From NCBI RefSeq assembly GCF_013359595.1, contig NZ_JABFMP010000008.1, forward strand, positions 62,001 through 126,000: a stretch of 64,000 bases of DNA, in the 5' to 3' direction. Both the position numbers and the translations under genes were made by a program. The notes below the pieces were generated by a model. The model saw only the letters and a list, made by a program, of their open reading frames with translations, ran no database searches and had not been told where the DNA came from. The stretch comes from Pseudomonas sp. C1C7. Its GTDB lineage: Bacteria; Pseudomonadota; Gammaproteobacteria; Pseudomonadales; Pseudomonadaceae. Below, one piece after another: positions 10,416-19,707 of this stretch. How positions within the stretch are numbered: the stretch's first letter is position 1; each line of letters opens with the position of its first letter.

Positions 10416-11492
10416 ATGATGCCCGCCACCCCACGCCCACAACTGGTCTATCTGGTCTTTGGTTCCGAAACCTATCACCAGGAAGCCGTCTTCAGCATTG
10501 CCAGTGCCCTGGCGTGGCTAGAGGGAACGCCGGACGCCGCCCTGGATATCCAGGTCTTCAGCGACAACCCGCAGCCCTACGAAAAACTGCCGGTGCGCGT
10601 TCGCCCGCTCGACGAGGCCACCCGCCGTCGCTGGAACGAACCCCATGGCTATCACTTTCGCGCCAAACATGTTGCCCTGCGCGAAGTCCTGCAAGAGTCC
10701 GAACTTGCACTGCTGATCGACACCGACACCTTCTTCCATTGCTCGCCGCTCAAATTGTTCGAGCGCGTGCAACCGGGCACGCTGCTGTGCAACGACTACT
10801 ACACCACCTACGGCAACAATAAGGAAAACGTGCTTTACAGCGCGCTGGCGACCACGCTGAAGGAGCGAGGCCTGGCGGACGATCAGATGACGCTGCTCAA
10901 TTCCGGCGTCATCGGCCTGCACCAAAAGGATGCGCACATCCTGGATCATTCGATCGCCCTGATCGACGAGCTGTATCCGTCCGTGCGCGGCGCGTACACC
11001 CTCGAAGAGTTCTGCCTGTCGGTCGCGGCCTACCGCACGCTGAAAGTCACCAAGTGCCCGGACCTGATCCATCACTACTGGAGCCGCAAGCAGCTGTTCC
11101 GGGCCAAGGTCCAGGCCTGGGTTGCCAAACATGCCGCGCAACCGACCAGTGTGGCCGCCCTGGCCGATACCCATCAAGTGACGGATCGACTGCCACGCCC
11201 CCCTCGCTCCCAGCGAATGCTCTACAAGCTCATCACGCTGGCGCTACCCGTGCACCTGCGTCAGTTCATTCGCGAAATCCTATACGGCTGCTACGACCAC
11301 CCCAACGAATTCGATAAGGCCTGCGGTCCGGTCTGGTGGGAAAAGGCGCTGCAAAACCAGAAGGAACGCGTCGGTACGCCCGTTTGCCACAAGGTGCTGG
11401 AACACTGGTTCACCCACCGGTCGGTCAGGCTGATTCTGGGGCAGCGATGCGCGGCGATTCATGAACACTTGCTCAACACGCCAGCGAAATAG
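10416..11492 (+). CDS. Glycosyltransferase-like protein with a DTD motif
   Basis: A 358-residue soluble protein that I assign only to a fold. The segment LALLIDTDTFFH (Asp102, Asp104) looks like the metal-binding DxD of GT-A glycosyltransferases. LVYLVFGSETYHQEAVFSIASAL before it resembles the nucleotide-sugar strand, and LNSGVIGLHQ (Asn-Ser-Gly) matches the GT8-like acceptor region. No signal peptide or membrane segment is evident. Substrate and product are unknown. An in-frame TTG at 10386 lies inside the metF terminator, so I use ATG 10416; ATG 10419 is equally possible, and the SD is weak. Neighbours give no pathway. Confidence 0.6.
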   Translation: MMPATPRPQLVYLVFGSETYHQEAVFSIASALAWLEGTPDAALDIQVFSDNPQPYEKLPVRVRPLDEATRRRWNEPHGYHFRAKHVALREVLQESELALLIDTDTFFHCSPLKLFERVQPGTLLCNDYYTTYGNNKENVLYSALATTLKERGLADDQMTLLNSGVIGLHQKDAHILDHSIALIDELYPSVRGAYTLEEFCLSVAAYRTLKVTKCPDLIHHYWSRKQLFRAKVQAWVAKHAAQPTSVAALADTHQVTDRLPRPPRSQRMLYKLITLALPVHLRQFIREILYGCYDHPNEFDKACGPVWWEKALQNQKERVGTPVCHKVLEHWFTHRSVRLILGQRCAAIHEHLLNTPAK

Positions 11493-11578
11493 AGACGTCG
11501 CGCCCAATCTGCTCAAGTCTTCGTTAAACATGCAAGCCAGAGCTTCTCATTAAGCGTTGGGCGTACTAACCTCAGGCC

Positions 11579-12403
11579 ATGCCTGTCATTTTCCAGCTTC
11601 TGACCGCTGTGCTTATCACTTGCCTGAGCTTCACTGCCCGGGGCGAGAAATTGCGCATTGTCACCGAACCGTGGGCGCCCTACGTCTACGAGGAAAATGG
11701 CAAGGCCCTGGGCCTGGACTACGAAACTACGGCCATCGTCTTCAAGCGTCTGGGCATCGAAGTCGAATGGCAATTCCTGCCGTGGAAACGCTGCCTGTCG
11801 ATGCTCGAAACCGGTCAGGCCGACGGTGCGCTGGACATCTTCCACAGTGCAGAGCGCGACGCGACCCTGCTCTACCCCAGCGAACCGCTGTCGCAAGTGC
11901 AGTTCGTGATGTTCTACGCCAACGAGCGCCCTCACCCCTTTCGCACCCTCGACGAACTGCGCGGCCTGACCATAGGCATCTCGCCGGGCTACCTGTACAG
12001 CCAGGATTTTCGCGACTCGACGCTGTTCACCCGGGAACCTGCGCCGAGTCATGAAGCCAACTTCGGCAAGCTGCTTCGCGGACGGATCGACCTGCTGATC
12101 ACCGACCGCCGGGTCGGCCAGCATTTGCTCGACGAACTGAAGATCCGCGACAAGATCACCGAAAACCCCACCATCATCAGCCAGCAGAGCCAGTTTCTGG
12201 CGGTGCGACGCAATGCCGGCATGGACTTGCTGGTGCAGCGTTTCGGCGCCGAACTCAAGCGTTTCAAGCGCGAGCCGGCCTACGCGGAACTGAGCGCCCG
12301 TTACGGTGCCGCGCCCGCCGATCCGGCAAGCGCGACCAATGGCGCGAATGCCACCGCCATCCGCGGCAAAACCGTTGAGCAGCAGGAAAGCGGCGCGCAG
12401 TGA
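11579..12403 (+). CDS. Periplasmic solute-binding protein, family 3
   Basis: A 274-residue protein with a signal peptide (about residues 1-22) followed by LRIVTEPWAPYVYEENGKALGLDYE, the opening strand of family 3 binding proteins. LPWKRCLSMLETGQADGALD is the typical second motif. Such proteins bind amino acids or related ligands in the periplasm. No ABC permease or ATPase gene adjoins it, and the variant with PWKRC is often an orphan of unknown ligand in Pseudomonas. The last ~35 residues are Ala/Asn/Thr-rich and probably disordered. The stop is followed by 223 bp of leader before rhlE2. Confidence 0.78.
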   Translation: MPVIFQLLTAVLITCLSFTARGEKLRIVTEPWAPYVYEENGKALGLDYETTAIVFKRLGIEVEWQFLPWKRCLSMLETGQADGALDIFHSAERDATLLYPSEPLSQVQFVMFYANERPHPFRTLDELRGLTIGISPGYLYSQDFRDSTLFTREPAPSHEANFGKLLRGRIDLLITDRRVGQHLLDELKIRDKITENPTIISQQSQFLAVRRNAGMDLLVQRFGAELKRFKREPAYAELSARYGAAPADPASATNGANATAIRGKTVEQQESGAQ

Positions 12404-12626
12404 TTGCTCTGTTATACTCCCGCGTTCCCGCCAGGCTCACGCCCGGACGCCCGGAATCGTTCAAGGCATCTTGACCCCGCTACAGCGCAGCTCTTCAGCC
12501 CGCGCGAGCACTCCAGACGAGCTTTCGAAACCCGGCAGGACCGGACGGGATTGCGTCCTCTCAAACGCCATTCGCGCCAGGCAAGACTCCCATTGGGCAA
12601 CGCCCTAACTAAAAACAGGATTACTC
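12404..12626 (+). promoter_or_regulatory. Leader region of rhlE2
   Basis: This 223-bp gap has no supportable gene. A -10-like TATACT lies at 12413-12418 without a clear -35. If used, it gives a 5' leader of about 200 nt before the helicase start. Long leaders on RNA helicase genes can mediate autoregulation; that is inference only. Confidence 0.35.
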
Positions 12627-14516
12627 ATGTCCTTTGCTTCCCTCGGTCTCTCCGAGGCTTTGGTCCGCGCTATCGAAGACGCGGGCTATACCGAGCCTAC
12701 TCCGGTGCAACAGCGGGCCATTCCCGCCGTGTTGCAGGGCCGCGACCTGATGGTCGCCGCACAGACAGGTACTGGTAAAACCGGCGGTTTCGCCCTCCCG
12801 ATCCTGGAGCGGTTGTTCCCCAACGGTCACCCGGACAAATCCCAGCGCCACGGCCCGCGCCAGCCGCGCGTCCTGGTCCTGACCCCTACCCGCGAGCTCG
12901 CAGCCCAGGTTCACGACAGTTTCAAGGTCTATGCCCGTGACCTGAAATTCGTCAGCGCCTGCATCTTCGGCGGCGTCGGCATGAACCCGCAGATCCAGGC
13001 CATGTCCCGTGGCGTGGACGTGCTGGTGGCCTGCCCCGGCCGTCTGCTGGACCTCGCCGGCCAAGGCAGTGTCGACCTGTCCCACGTGGAAATCCTCGTG
13101 CTGGACGAAGCCGACCGCATGCTCGACATGGGTTTTGTCCATGACGTGAAGAAAGTCCTCGCGCGCCTGCCGGCCAAACGGCAGAACCTGCTGTTCTCGG
13201 CGACCTTCTCCAAGGACATCACCGATCTTGCCGGCAAGCTGCTGCACAACCCGGAACGCATCGAAGTCACGCCGCCGAACACCACGGTCGAGCGCATCGA
13301 ACAGCGCGTGTTCCGCCTGCCTGCCAGCCACAAGCGTGCGCTGCTGGCCCACCTGATCACCGCCGGCGCCTGGGAACAGGTGCTGGTGTTCACCCGCACC
13401 AAGCACGGCGCCAACCGCCTGGCCGAGTACCTGGACAAGCACGGCCTGCCGGCTGTGGCGATCCACGGCAACAAGAGCCAGAACGCGCGCACCAAGGCCC
13501 TGGCCGACTTCAAGGCCAATGAAGTGCGCATCCTGGTCGCCACCGACATCGCCGCTCGCGGCCTGGACATCGACCAGTTGCCACACGTGGTCAACTTCGA
13601 ACTGCCGAACGTCGATGAAGACTACGTGCACCGCATCGGCCGTACCGGTCGTGCCGGCCGTTCGGGCGAGGCCATCTCGCTGGTCGCGCCAGACGAAGAA
13701 AAACTGCTGAAAAGCATCGAACGCATGACCAAGCAGAAAATCGCCGACGGCGACCTGATGGGCTTCGATGCCAGCGCCGTGGAAGCGGAAAAACCTGAAG
13801 CCCGCGAACGTCCGGACATGCGCAACCCGCGCAACGCCCGTGGCCCGCGCGGTGAAGGCGCGAACGCCGGCAGTGGCGGTCGCAAGGACAAGGGCAAGGA
13901 CAAAGGCAAGGAAAAATCCGCCAGCGAACGTGGTGAACGCGGTGAGCGTGGCGACCGCCCTGCCCGTCAGCAAAAACCACGGGAAGGCACCCCGGCTCGC
14001 GAACAGCGTCCAAGCCAGCCGCCACGTGCCGCAGCCGATCGTGATCCGGAAGAGTTTCTGGACGACGATATCGACAACTTCGGTAACCGCGTCGACTACG
14101 TGCCGCAGCAGAAGCCGGCCCAGGGTCGTGGCCGTCGCCAAGGCACTCCGGGACAAGGCGCAGCCGCCGGTTCCGGCGCGCCACGTGGCGGCAAGCCACA
14201 GGGCCAGGGTCGCCAGAACGGCCCGCGCAACAGCGATGGTGCCAGCAGCGGCACCCCAGGCGCCAAGCGCAATGGCCCACGCAACGGTGCACCACGTGGC
14301 GATGGCCAGGGCCGTCGTGAAGACTCGCGCAATCGCCGCCCGTCCCGTGACGACCAGTCCCGTTCGGAACCGGCCGTGCAGAACCCTCGGGGCAATGCGC
14401 CGAAGATCATGCACAAGGAGTCCAAGGTCGACCGCTTCCCGACGCCTGAGCAGCTGGATCAACTGCCAAGCCGTCCGCGCGGTGAAAAGCCGGCGTTGCT
14501 GACGCGTAATCGCTGA
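12627..14516 (+). CDS. rhlE2: DEAD-box RNA helicase RhlE2-type, with long basic tail
   Basis: A 629-residue ATP-dependent RNA helicase. The core (about residues 1-380) shows the Q motif [10 protein letters not shown], Walker A AQTGTGKT (45-52), DEAD (160-163), SAT (191-193) and [10 protein letters not shown] (from about 335). From about 385 to the end the chain is low-complexity, rich in Gly, Arg, Lys, Pro and Gln (many RGER, GQGR and PRG units), as expected for a disordered RNA-binding tail. The length and the position near ahcY/metF match P. aeruginosa RhlE2 rather than the shorter RhlE1. The 2/RhlE naming is by synteny. A bidirectional terminator follows. Confidence 0.9.
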   Translation: MSFASLGLSEALVRAIEDAGYTEPTPVQQRAIPAVLQGRDLMVAAQTGTGKTGGFALPILERLFPNGHPDKSQRHGPRQPRVLVLTPTRELAAQVHDSFKVYARDLKFVSACIFGGVGMNPQIQAMSRGVDVLVACPGRLLDLAGQGSVDLSHVEILVLDEADRMLDMGFVHDVKKVLARLPAKRQNLLFSATFSKDITDLAGKLLHNPERIEVTPPNTTVERIEQRVFRLPASHKRALLAHLITAGAWEQVLVFTRTKHGANRLAEYLDKHGLPAVAIHGNKSQNARTKALADFKANEVRILVATDIAARGLDIDQLPHVVNFELPNVDEDYVHRIGRTGRAGRSGEAISLVAPDEEKLLKSIERMTKQKIADGDLMGFDASAVEAEKPEARERPDMRNPRNARGPRGEGANAGSGGRKDKGKDKGKEKSASERGERGERGDRPARQQKPREGTPAREQRPSQPPRAAADRDPEEFLDDDIDNFGNRVDYVPQQKPAQGRGRRQGTPGQGAAAGSGAPRGGKPQGQGRQNGPRNSDGASSGTPGAKRNGPRNGAPRGDGQGRREDSRNRRPSRDDQSRSEPAVQNPRGNAPKIMHKESKVDRFPTPEQLDQLPSRPRGEKPALLTRNR

Positions 14517-14530
14517 GCTGTCGCTGAAAT

Positions 14531-14569
14531 AAAAAATGCCCCGTACCGAAAGGTCCGGGGCATTTTTTT
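14531..14569. terminator. Bidirectional terminator after rhlE2
   Basis: ATGCCCCG-T-ACC, loop GAAA, GGT-C-CGGGGCAT form a long stem with one mismatch, flanked by an A-run on the left and seven T on the right, so it can end rhlE2 and yceI transcripts. Confidence 0.9.
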
Positions 14570-14588
14570 ATGCACATCAAATTGCTTG

Positions 14589-14667
14589 TGTAGGAGCTGC
14601 CGAAGGCTGCGATCTTTTGATCTTAAAAAACAAAATCAAAAGATCGCAGCCTACGGCAGCTCCTACA
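14589..14667. repeat. Family A palindromic repeat (rhlE2/yceI convergent gap)
   Basis: GTAGGAGCTGCCGAAGGCTG and its near-perfect complement enclose an A/T-rich loop (TTGATCTTAAAAAACAAAAT). It lies directly beside the bidirectional terminator. Confidence 0.88.
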
Positions 14668-14676
14668 GTCTCAGCA

Positions 14677-15261
14677 TTACTTCGCTTTGACACCTTCAAA
14701 CGAAACGTACATGTCGACCGCGTCGGACTGTGGACCCAGGTCCATCATCTTGCCGAAATCAGAGCGCTTGAGGCTGAAGGTACCCTCGAAGCCTGCACGG
14801 TAGCCGCCCCATGGATCCTTGCCTTCACCCAGGAAAGTGGCCTTGACCACGATTGGCTTGGTCACGCCCAGGATGGTCAGGTCGCCGGCCACGTCAGCGG
14901 TGTCCTTGCCGGCAGCGTTCTTGCCGGTTGGCTTGACGCTGGTGGAGACGAAGGTGGCCTTGGTGCCGTTCAGGAAGTCTTTGCTGGAGATGTGCTTGTC
15001 ACGTTCGGCGTTGTTGGTGAAAACGCTGGCGGTGTTGACGTTGAACTCGATCTTGCTGTCTTCAGGCTTGGCAGCGTCGAAGCTGAACTTGCCATCGATG
15101 TCCTTGAAAGTACCGGTGATGTAGCTGTAGCCCAGGTGGCTGATCTTGAAGTCAACGAAGGCGTGCTGGCCTTGTTTGTCGACCACGTAGTCGGCGGCCA
15201 TCACATTGGCGGACAACAGGGCGGAACCGATTGCCAGAGCGGCGAGAGTCTTTTTCAACAT
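14677..15261 (-). CDS. YceI family periplasmic protein
   Basis: A 194-residue secreted protein with a signal peptide (residues 1-22, ending VMA) and one YceI domain, a lipocalin-like barrel that binds isoprenoid or fatty ligands. Motifs seen are [20 protein letters not shown] and the C-terminal [22 protein letters not shown] 15261 follows AAGGA and gives the signal peptide directly; the frame is open further upstream but that part overlaps the cytochrome gene region. It lies 32 bp after the cytochrome b561 gene, a pairing common in proteobacteria, suggesting a periplasmic redox or quinone-related role (inference). Confidence 0.92.
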   Translation of the reverse strand: MLKKTLAALAIGSALLSANVMAADYVVDKQGQHAFVDFKISHLGYSYITGTFKDIDGKFSFDAAKPEDSKIEFNVNTASVFTNNAERDKHISSKDFLNGTKATFVSTSVKPTGKNAAGKDTADVAGDLTILGVTKPIVVKATFLGEGKDPWGGYRAGFEGTFSLKRSDFGKMMDLGPQSDAVDMYVSFEGVKAK

Positions 15262-15293
15262 GCTTTGTTTTCCTTGGTAGTCGAGGTTGAACT

Positions 15294-15845
15294 TCAGTCT
15301 TTGCGACCCAGCATGCGCTTGAGGGTCACGTCGCGGTCGATAAAGTGGTGCTTCAATGCTGCCAACGCATGGAGGCCGGAAAAAATTACCAGCGCCCACG
15401 CCAGGTAGAGGTGAATCGCGCCGGCGTTATCCGCCTGATCCGGTAGCCCGGAAATCAGCGCAGGCACTTCAAACCATTCAAACACCGGTATCCCGACACC
15501 TTCTGCGGTGGAAATCAGGTAACCGGCAATCATCACGGCGAACAGACACAGATACAGAAAGGCATGGCCGAATTTCGCGCCCAGGCGCGTCATGGGGCTA
15601 TAGCTGTCCAGGGTCGGCGGCGGTGGGCTGATGAAGCGCCACAACACCCGAAAAATCATGACCGCCAGCAGAATCAGACCGATGCTCTTGTGCAGGTCGG
15701 GACCTGCCTTGCGCCACGGATCGTAGTAGCCGAGGCCAACCATCCACAGCCCCAGGCCGAACAAACCGAACACTGCCAGAGCCACACCCCAGTGCATGAA
15801 GATGCTGACCCAGCCGTAGCGGGAAGTAGAGTTACGTAGCTGCAT
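15294..15845 (-). CDS. Cytochrome b561-type di-haem membrane protein
   Basis: A 183-residue inner-membrane protein with four hydrophobic helices and paired histidines placed as haem ligands: FMHWGVAL near the N-terminus, DLHKSIGLI at about residue 50, and [20 protein letters not shown] in the fourth helix. This is the bacterial cytochrome b561 pattern, passing electrons from quinol to acceptors. It is first in an operon with yceI. A candidate operator (TCGAT-N6-ATCGA) lies 34-49 bp upstream of the start codon. Confidence 0.9.
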   Translation of the reverse strand: MQLRNSTSRYGWVSIFMHWGVALAVFGLFGLGLWMVGLGYYDPWRKAGPDLHKSIGLILLAVMIFRVLWRFISPPPPTLDSYSPMTRLGAKFGHAFLYLCLFAVMIAGYLISTAEGVGIPVFEWFEVPALISGLPDQADNAGAIHLYLAWALVIFSGLHALAALKHHFIDRDVTLKRMLGRKD

Positions 15846-15876
15846 TGCCGGGTTCCTGTAAGTGCTGGGCCAAGAC

Positions 15877-15895
15877 TATCGATTTACCTATCGAA
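15877..15895. promoter_or_regulatory. Candidate operator of the cytochrome b561-yceI operon
   Basis: TCGAT (15879-15883), spacer TTACCT, ATCGA (15890-15894) is an inverted repeat; the same bases can be read as a direct repeat TATCGA-N6-TATCGA. It lies where the core promoter of the minus-strand operon should be. The regulator is unknown. Confidence 0.4.
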
Positions 15896-16033
15896 TTAAA
15901 GCCGAAAATTTCGCTCTGAAAGATCGAGAAATGCGATCAAGAGTCTGAAATGGGTGAGTTAAGAAAAGATTAAAGGCGAAAGTTTGACCAGGTGTTAGCG
16001 ATCAGACGGAAATTTGTCGCAGCCCATCCGACG

Positions 16034-16092
16034 CCATCGCGGGCAAGCCCGCTCCCACAAGGATCTATGGGAGCGGGCTTGCCCGCGAAGGC
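16034..16092. repeat. Family B REPIN-like palindrome
   Basis: CATCGCGGGCAAGCCCGCTC and GGGAGCGGGCTTGCCCGCGA form an inverted pair around ACAAGGATCTA. It lies in the 309-bp gap between the amine oxidase and cytochrome b561 genes. Apart from this, the candidate operator and the adjoining terminator, I see nothing else in that gap. Confidence 0.9.
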
Positions 16093-16105
16093 ATTAGTCC
16101 AGGCA

Positions 16106-16142
16106 ATAAAAAAGCGCGGCCTGTAAGCCGCGCTTTTTTGTT
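16106..16142. terminator. Bidirectional terminator
   Basis: AAAAAAGCGCGGC, loop CTGTAA, GCCGCGCTTTTTT form a perfect stem with A- and T-runs. It stands upstream of the amine oxidase stop-proximal side in plus coordinates, i.e. just past the end of the minus-strand amine oxidase gene's stop codon at 16155. Confidence 0.9.
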
Positions 16143-16154
16143 CAACCCAATGCC

Positions 16155-17915
16155 TTACTGAGCCTTGGTCTCAGTCGCCGGTTTGGCCGCCGGCTTCTTC
16201 GCCGGTTCAGCCTTTTTCGCCGGAGCTTTTGCCGGGGCCTTTTTCGCTTCGGTCTTGGCCGCCGGTTTCTTGGCCGGTGCCTTGGCTGGCGTCTTCTTGG
16301 CGGGCTCTGCTTTTACCGGTGCCGCAGCAGGCTTCGGCGCTTCTACCGGAGCAGGGGCCGGCGCTGGCGCAGGTGCTGGAGTCGGCGCAGGTGCCGGGGC
16401 AGGCTCTGGTGCCTTGGCCGGTTCCGGCTTCTTCTCGTCATCCGAACCACCGAACAGGTTGGTGAAGAAGTTGCCCTTCTTCGCCGCGACCGCGCCGGCT
16501 GCTGCGGCGGCCGCCACTGGTGCGGTTTTGGCTGGCTCGAACGACTTGCCCGCCGCCAGGTCTTCGACCTGACTGGCCGCGCGCTGGCCGGAACGCAGTG
16601 CGCCTTCCAGGGTGCCCGGGTACAGGGCGTCGGTGTGTTCGCCGGCGAAAGTGACGCGCTGGATCGGACGTTCCCACAGGCGCCAGAACTTGCTGATCTG
16701 GCCAGGACCGAAGGCCAGGTAGGCGCCGCCGGTCGATGGATCGGTGCTGTAGCGACGGATTTCATAACCGGTGAACGAGCCGCGCGCCTGTGGATAAAAC
16801 GCGTGCAGGCGAATCAGTACCTGATCGACCATCTGCTTGTCGCCAAAGGCCTGCATCACCCGCGCGTTGTCGCCGGACAGGTTGATCACCACGTTGGCGC
16901 CGCCCTTCAGGGCCGGTTCGATCCACAACATGCCAAGGCCGGTGTTGCTGTAGATCTCGCCGGACATGCGCGCCTTGCTTTCCCACACCGGCGTCTTGAA
17001 CTTGAGCATGATCTGGTCGCGCCAGCCGTAGTTGGTGCCCTTGATCGCGGCCAGGTGCTGGGCGTCCAGCGCCGGAGTCATCTGGATCTTGTTCAGGGCG
17101 CGCAACGGCACGGCCAGGACCACGTAGTCAGCCTGGTAGCCAACGCTGCCGACCTTGACGGTCACGCCGTCCTTGTCCTGGGTGATGGCCGACACCGCAG
17201 AATCGGTCTTGATGGTCTTCAGCTGTTTAACGAAGGCCTGGGACAGCACCGCACTGCCGCCCACCAGTCGCGAAGCGCGCAGGTCGCGGTCGGAGACGCC
17301 ACGATAAACACGGTTCTGCTGGGCGAAATACAGCAGCGACAGGCGCGAAGGCTCGTCATAGCGGGTACGGATCTGCTGGTTGACCAGCTGACGCGCGGTC
17401 GGCGGCAGGTTCTGCTTGTCGAGCCAGCCGGACACGTTGATCTGGTCCAGGGCGTGCAGGGTGTTGTTGGCCGCCGGGTTCAGCGGGTCATCGATCGAGC
17501 GCGCCAGATCATCGGCGGTTTTCTCGTAACGCTTGAGTGCCTCGGCGGTGACCGGGTCCTTGGTGGCCAGGTCCGCCGCGCTGTAATACACGCCGTCGAT
17601 CAGGTAGCCCGGAGTCCGCACGAATTCAGGGGCCGGCGTGGTGCTCAGCTTGAAGGTCGAGACGTACTTGTTGAGCACCGGCTGGGTCTTGTCGTTGCCG
17701 ATCCACTCGCTGGTGGCCATGCCGGAGCGGCCGCCCAGGCTTGGCTTGGCCTCCAGCAGCGTGACCTGCCAGCCCTTGGTCTGCAGCTCGTAGGCCGCGG
17801 TAAGGCCCGCAACCCCGCCGCCGATCACGATCGCGGTTTTATCCTTGGCCAGCGCAGACACGCTGAACAGCCCCAACATCACCAGCGCACAGGCGCGCAG
17901 CCAACCGACAGACAT
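16155..17915 (-). CDS. Exported FAD-dependent amine oxidase with Lys/Ala/Pro-rich tail
   Basis: A 586-residue protein. A signal peptide (about residues 1-23, ending ALA) is followed at once by the FAD dinucleotide fold AIVIGGGVAGLTAAYELQ, with a second motif LLEAKPSLGGRSG. The C-terminal FAD end FAGEHTDALYPGTLEGALRSG places it in the flavin amine oxidase family (monoamine/phytoene-desaturase-like). The catalytic part ends near residue 460. The last ~110 residues are low complexity: first a run of PAPAP/APTPAP, then many KKAPAK and KPAAK units as in AlgP or histone-H1-like tails. Substrate is unknown. It diverges from bioA. Confidence 0.85.
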   Translation of the reverse strand: MSVGWLRACALVMLGLFSVSALAKDKTAIVIGGGVAGLTAAYELQTKGWQVTLLEAKPSLGGRSGMATSEWIGNDKTQPVLNKYVSTFKLSTTPAPEFVRTPGYLIDGVYYSAADLATKDPVTAEALKRYEKTADDLARSIDDPLNPAANNTLHALDQINVSGWLDKQNLPPTARQLVNQQIRTRYDEPSRLSLLYFAQQNRVYRGVSDRDLRASRLVGGSAVLSQAFVKQLKTIKTDSAVSAITQDKDGVTVKVGSVGYQADYVVLAVPLRALNKIQMTPALDAQHLAAIKGTNYGWRDQIMLKFKTPVWESKARMSGEIYSNTGLGMLWIEPALKGGANVVINLSGDNARVMQAFGDKQMVDQVLIRLHAFYPQARGSFTGYEIRRYSTDPSTGGAYLAFGPGQISKFWRLWERPIQRVTFAGEHTDALYPGTLEGALRSGQRAASQVEDLAAGKSFEPAKTAPVAAAAAAGAVAAKKGNFFTNLFGGSDDEKKPEPAKAPEPAPAPAPTPAPAPAPAPAPVEAPKPAAAPVKAEPAKKTPAKAPAKKPAAKTEAKKAPAKAPAKKAEPAKKPAAKPATETKAQ

Positions 17916-18137
17916 TCAGCGAACTCCGGAAAACACGTAGGAAAAATCTGTTTTGCGAGCCAGACGGCTCAAAGAAGCGCGAAGGATACGTCAGGCTTCC
18001 GATGCTCGCCAGCAACGTCTATCGCCCCGTAAAAAGTAGCTCAATCGACACAATGGGTTGTTCGCAGGGCACGCATTGCATAGGCTTGCGCGACTGTATG
18101 TCCGCGTGTGTCACGGACAGCCTCGAGGAGACTGAGA

Positions 18138-19544
18138 ATGGGCCTGAATAATCAGTGGATGCAGCGCGATCTCGCCGTGTTGTGGCATCCCTGCACCCAG
18201 ATGAAAGACCACGAACAGCTGCCGCTGATCCCGATCAAGCGCGGTGAAGGCGTCTGGCTGGAAGACTTCGAAGGCAAGCGCTACCTCGATGCCGTCAGCT
18301 CCTGGTGGGTCAACGTGTTCGGCCACGCCAACCCGCGGATCAACCAGCGCATCAAGGATCAGGTCGATCAGCTGGAACACGTGATCCTCGCCGGTTTCAG
18401 CCATCAACCGGTGATCGAGCTGTCCGAGCGCCTGGTGAAGATGACGCCTGAGGGCCTGAACCGGGTGTTCTACGCCGATAACGGTTCGTCCTGCATCGAA
18501 GTCGCGCTGAAAATGAGCTTTCACTACTGGCTCAACCGAGGCCAGCCGAACAAGAAACGCTTCGTCACCCTGACCAACAGCTACCATGGCGAAACCATGG
18601 CGGCGATGTCGGTGGGCGACGTGCCGCTGTTCACCGAAACCTACAAAGCCCTGCTGATGGACACCCTCAAGGTGCCGAGCCCGGACTGCTACCTGCGCCC
18701 CGAGGGCATGAGCTGGGAAGAACACTCGCGCAATATGTTCGCCGCCATGGAACAGACGTTGGCCGAGCATCACGACAGCGTCGCGGCGGTGATCGTCGAG
18801 CCGCTGATCCAGGGCGCCGGCGGCATGCGCATGTACCACCCGGTATACCTCAAGCTGCTGCGCGAAGCGTGCGATCGCTATGGCGTGCACCTGATCCACG
18901 ACGAAATCGCCGTGGGCTTCGGCCGCACCGGCACCCTGTTCGCCTGCGAACAGGCCGGCATCCGCCCGGACTTCCTCTGCCTGTCCAAGGCCCTGACCGG
19001 CGGTTATCTGCCGCTGGCGGCGTGCCTGACCACCGACGAGGTCTACAGCGCCTTCTACGACGATTACCCGACCCTGCGTGCCTTCCTGCATTCGCACAGC
19101 TACACCGGCAATCCGCTGGCCTGTGCGGCGGCGTTGGCGACGCTGGATATCTTCGAGCAAGACAACGTCATCGAGAACAACAAGGCCCTGGCCGCGCGCA
19201 TGGCCTCCTCCACGGCGCACCTGGCCGAGCATTCGAACGTGTCCGAGATCCGCCAGACCGGCATGGTGCTGGCGATCGAGATGGTCAAGGACAAGGCCAG
19301 CAAAGAGGCTTATCCGTGGCAGGAGCGTCGTGGGCTGAAGGTGTTCCAGCATGCGCTGGAGCGTGGTGCGCTGCTTCGGCCACTGGGTAGCGTGGTGTAT
19401 TTCCTGCCGCCGTATGTGATTACGCCGCAGCAGATTGATTTCCTGGCTGAAGTGGCCAGTGAGGGGATCGATATCGCTACCCGTGACAGTGTCAGCGTGG
19501 CGGTGCCGAAGGACTTTCATCCGGGGTTCCGGGATCCGGGCTGA
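18138..19544 (+). CDS. bioA: Adenosylmethionine-8-amino-7-oxononanoate aminotransferase
   Basis: A 468-residue PLP enzyme of the class III aminotransferases that makes 7,8-diaminopelargonate in biotin synthesis using SAM as amino donor. It begins LWHPCTQMKDHE, the signature start of BioA. WWVNVFGHANPRIN, DEIAVGFGRTGTLFACEQAG and the PLP lysine in LSKALTGGYLPLAA (Lys284) are visible. ATG 18138 follows GAGGAG; the in-frame GTG at 18108 has no SD. It stands away from other bio genes. A hairpin TGTCCG-N9-CGGACA lies at 18099-18119 just upstream. Confidence 0.95.
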   Translation: MGLNNQWMQRDLAVLWHPCTQMKDHEQLPLIPIKRGEGVWLEDFEGKRYLDAVSSWWVNVFGHANPRINQRIKDQVDQLEHVILAGFSHQPVIELSERLVKMTPEGLNRVFYADNGSSCIEVALKMSFHYWLNRGQPNKKRFVTLTNSYHGETMAAMSVGDVPLFTETYKALLMDTLKVPSPDCYLRPEGMSWEEHSRNMFAAMEQTLAEHHDSVAAVIVEPLIQGAGGMRMYHPVYLKLLREACDRYGVHLIHDEIAVGFGRTGTLFACEQAGIRPDFLCLSKALTGGYLPLAACLTTDEVYSAFYDDYPTLRAFLHSHSYTGNPLACAAALATLDIFEQDNVIENNKALAARMASSTAHLAEHSNVSEIRQTGMVLAIEMVKDKASKEAYPWQERRGLKVFQHALERGALLRPLGSVVYFLPPYVITPQQIDFLAEVASEGIDIATRDSVSVAVPKDFHPGFRDPG

Positions 19545-19568
19545 TTTGTTGTAGTGCCTGGGCGGGCC

Positions 19569-19663
19569 TCATCGCGGGCAAGCCCGCTCCCACAAGGATC
19601 TGCGTCGTACACAAATCATGTGAACACCAATGAACCTGTGGGAGCGGGCTTGCCCGCGATGAA
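19569..19663. repeat. Family B REPIN (bioA-rsmE gap)
   Basis: An inverted pair: CATCGCGGGCAAGCCCGCTC at 19570-19589 and GGGAGCGGGCTTGCCCGCGA at 19640-19659, separated by about 50 bases. This spacing is the usual REPIN layout. Confidence 0.9.
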
Positions 19664-19707
19664 GTCGCCACCGATTCAACTGATTCACACTTTTCCAGAG
19701 ACAAGAA

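Noticed and set aside
12621..14462. A 613-codon open frame antisense to rhlE2
   Set aside because: It mirrors the helicase codons; the product is an implausible Ala/Thr/Val-rich chain and the plus-strand gene is certain.
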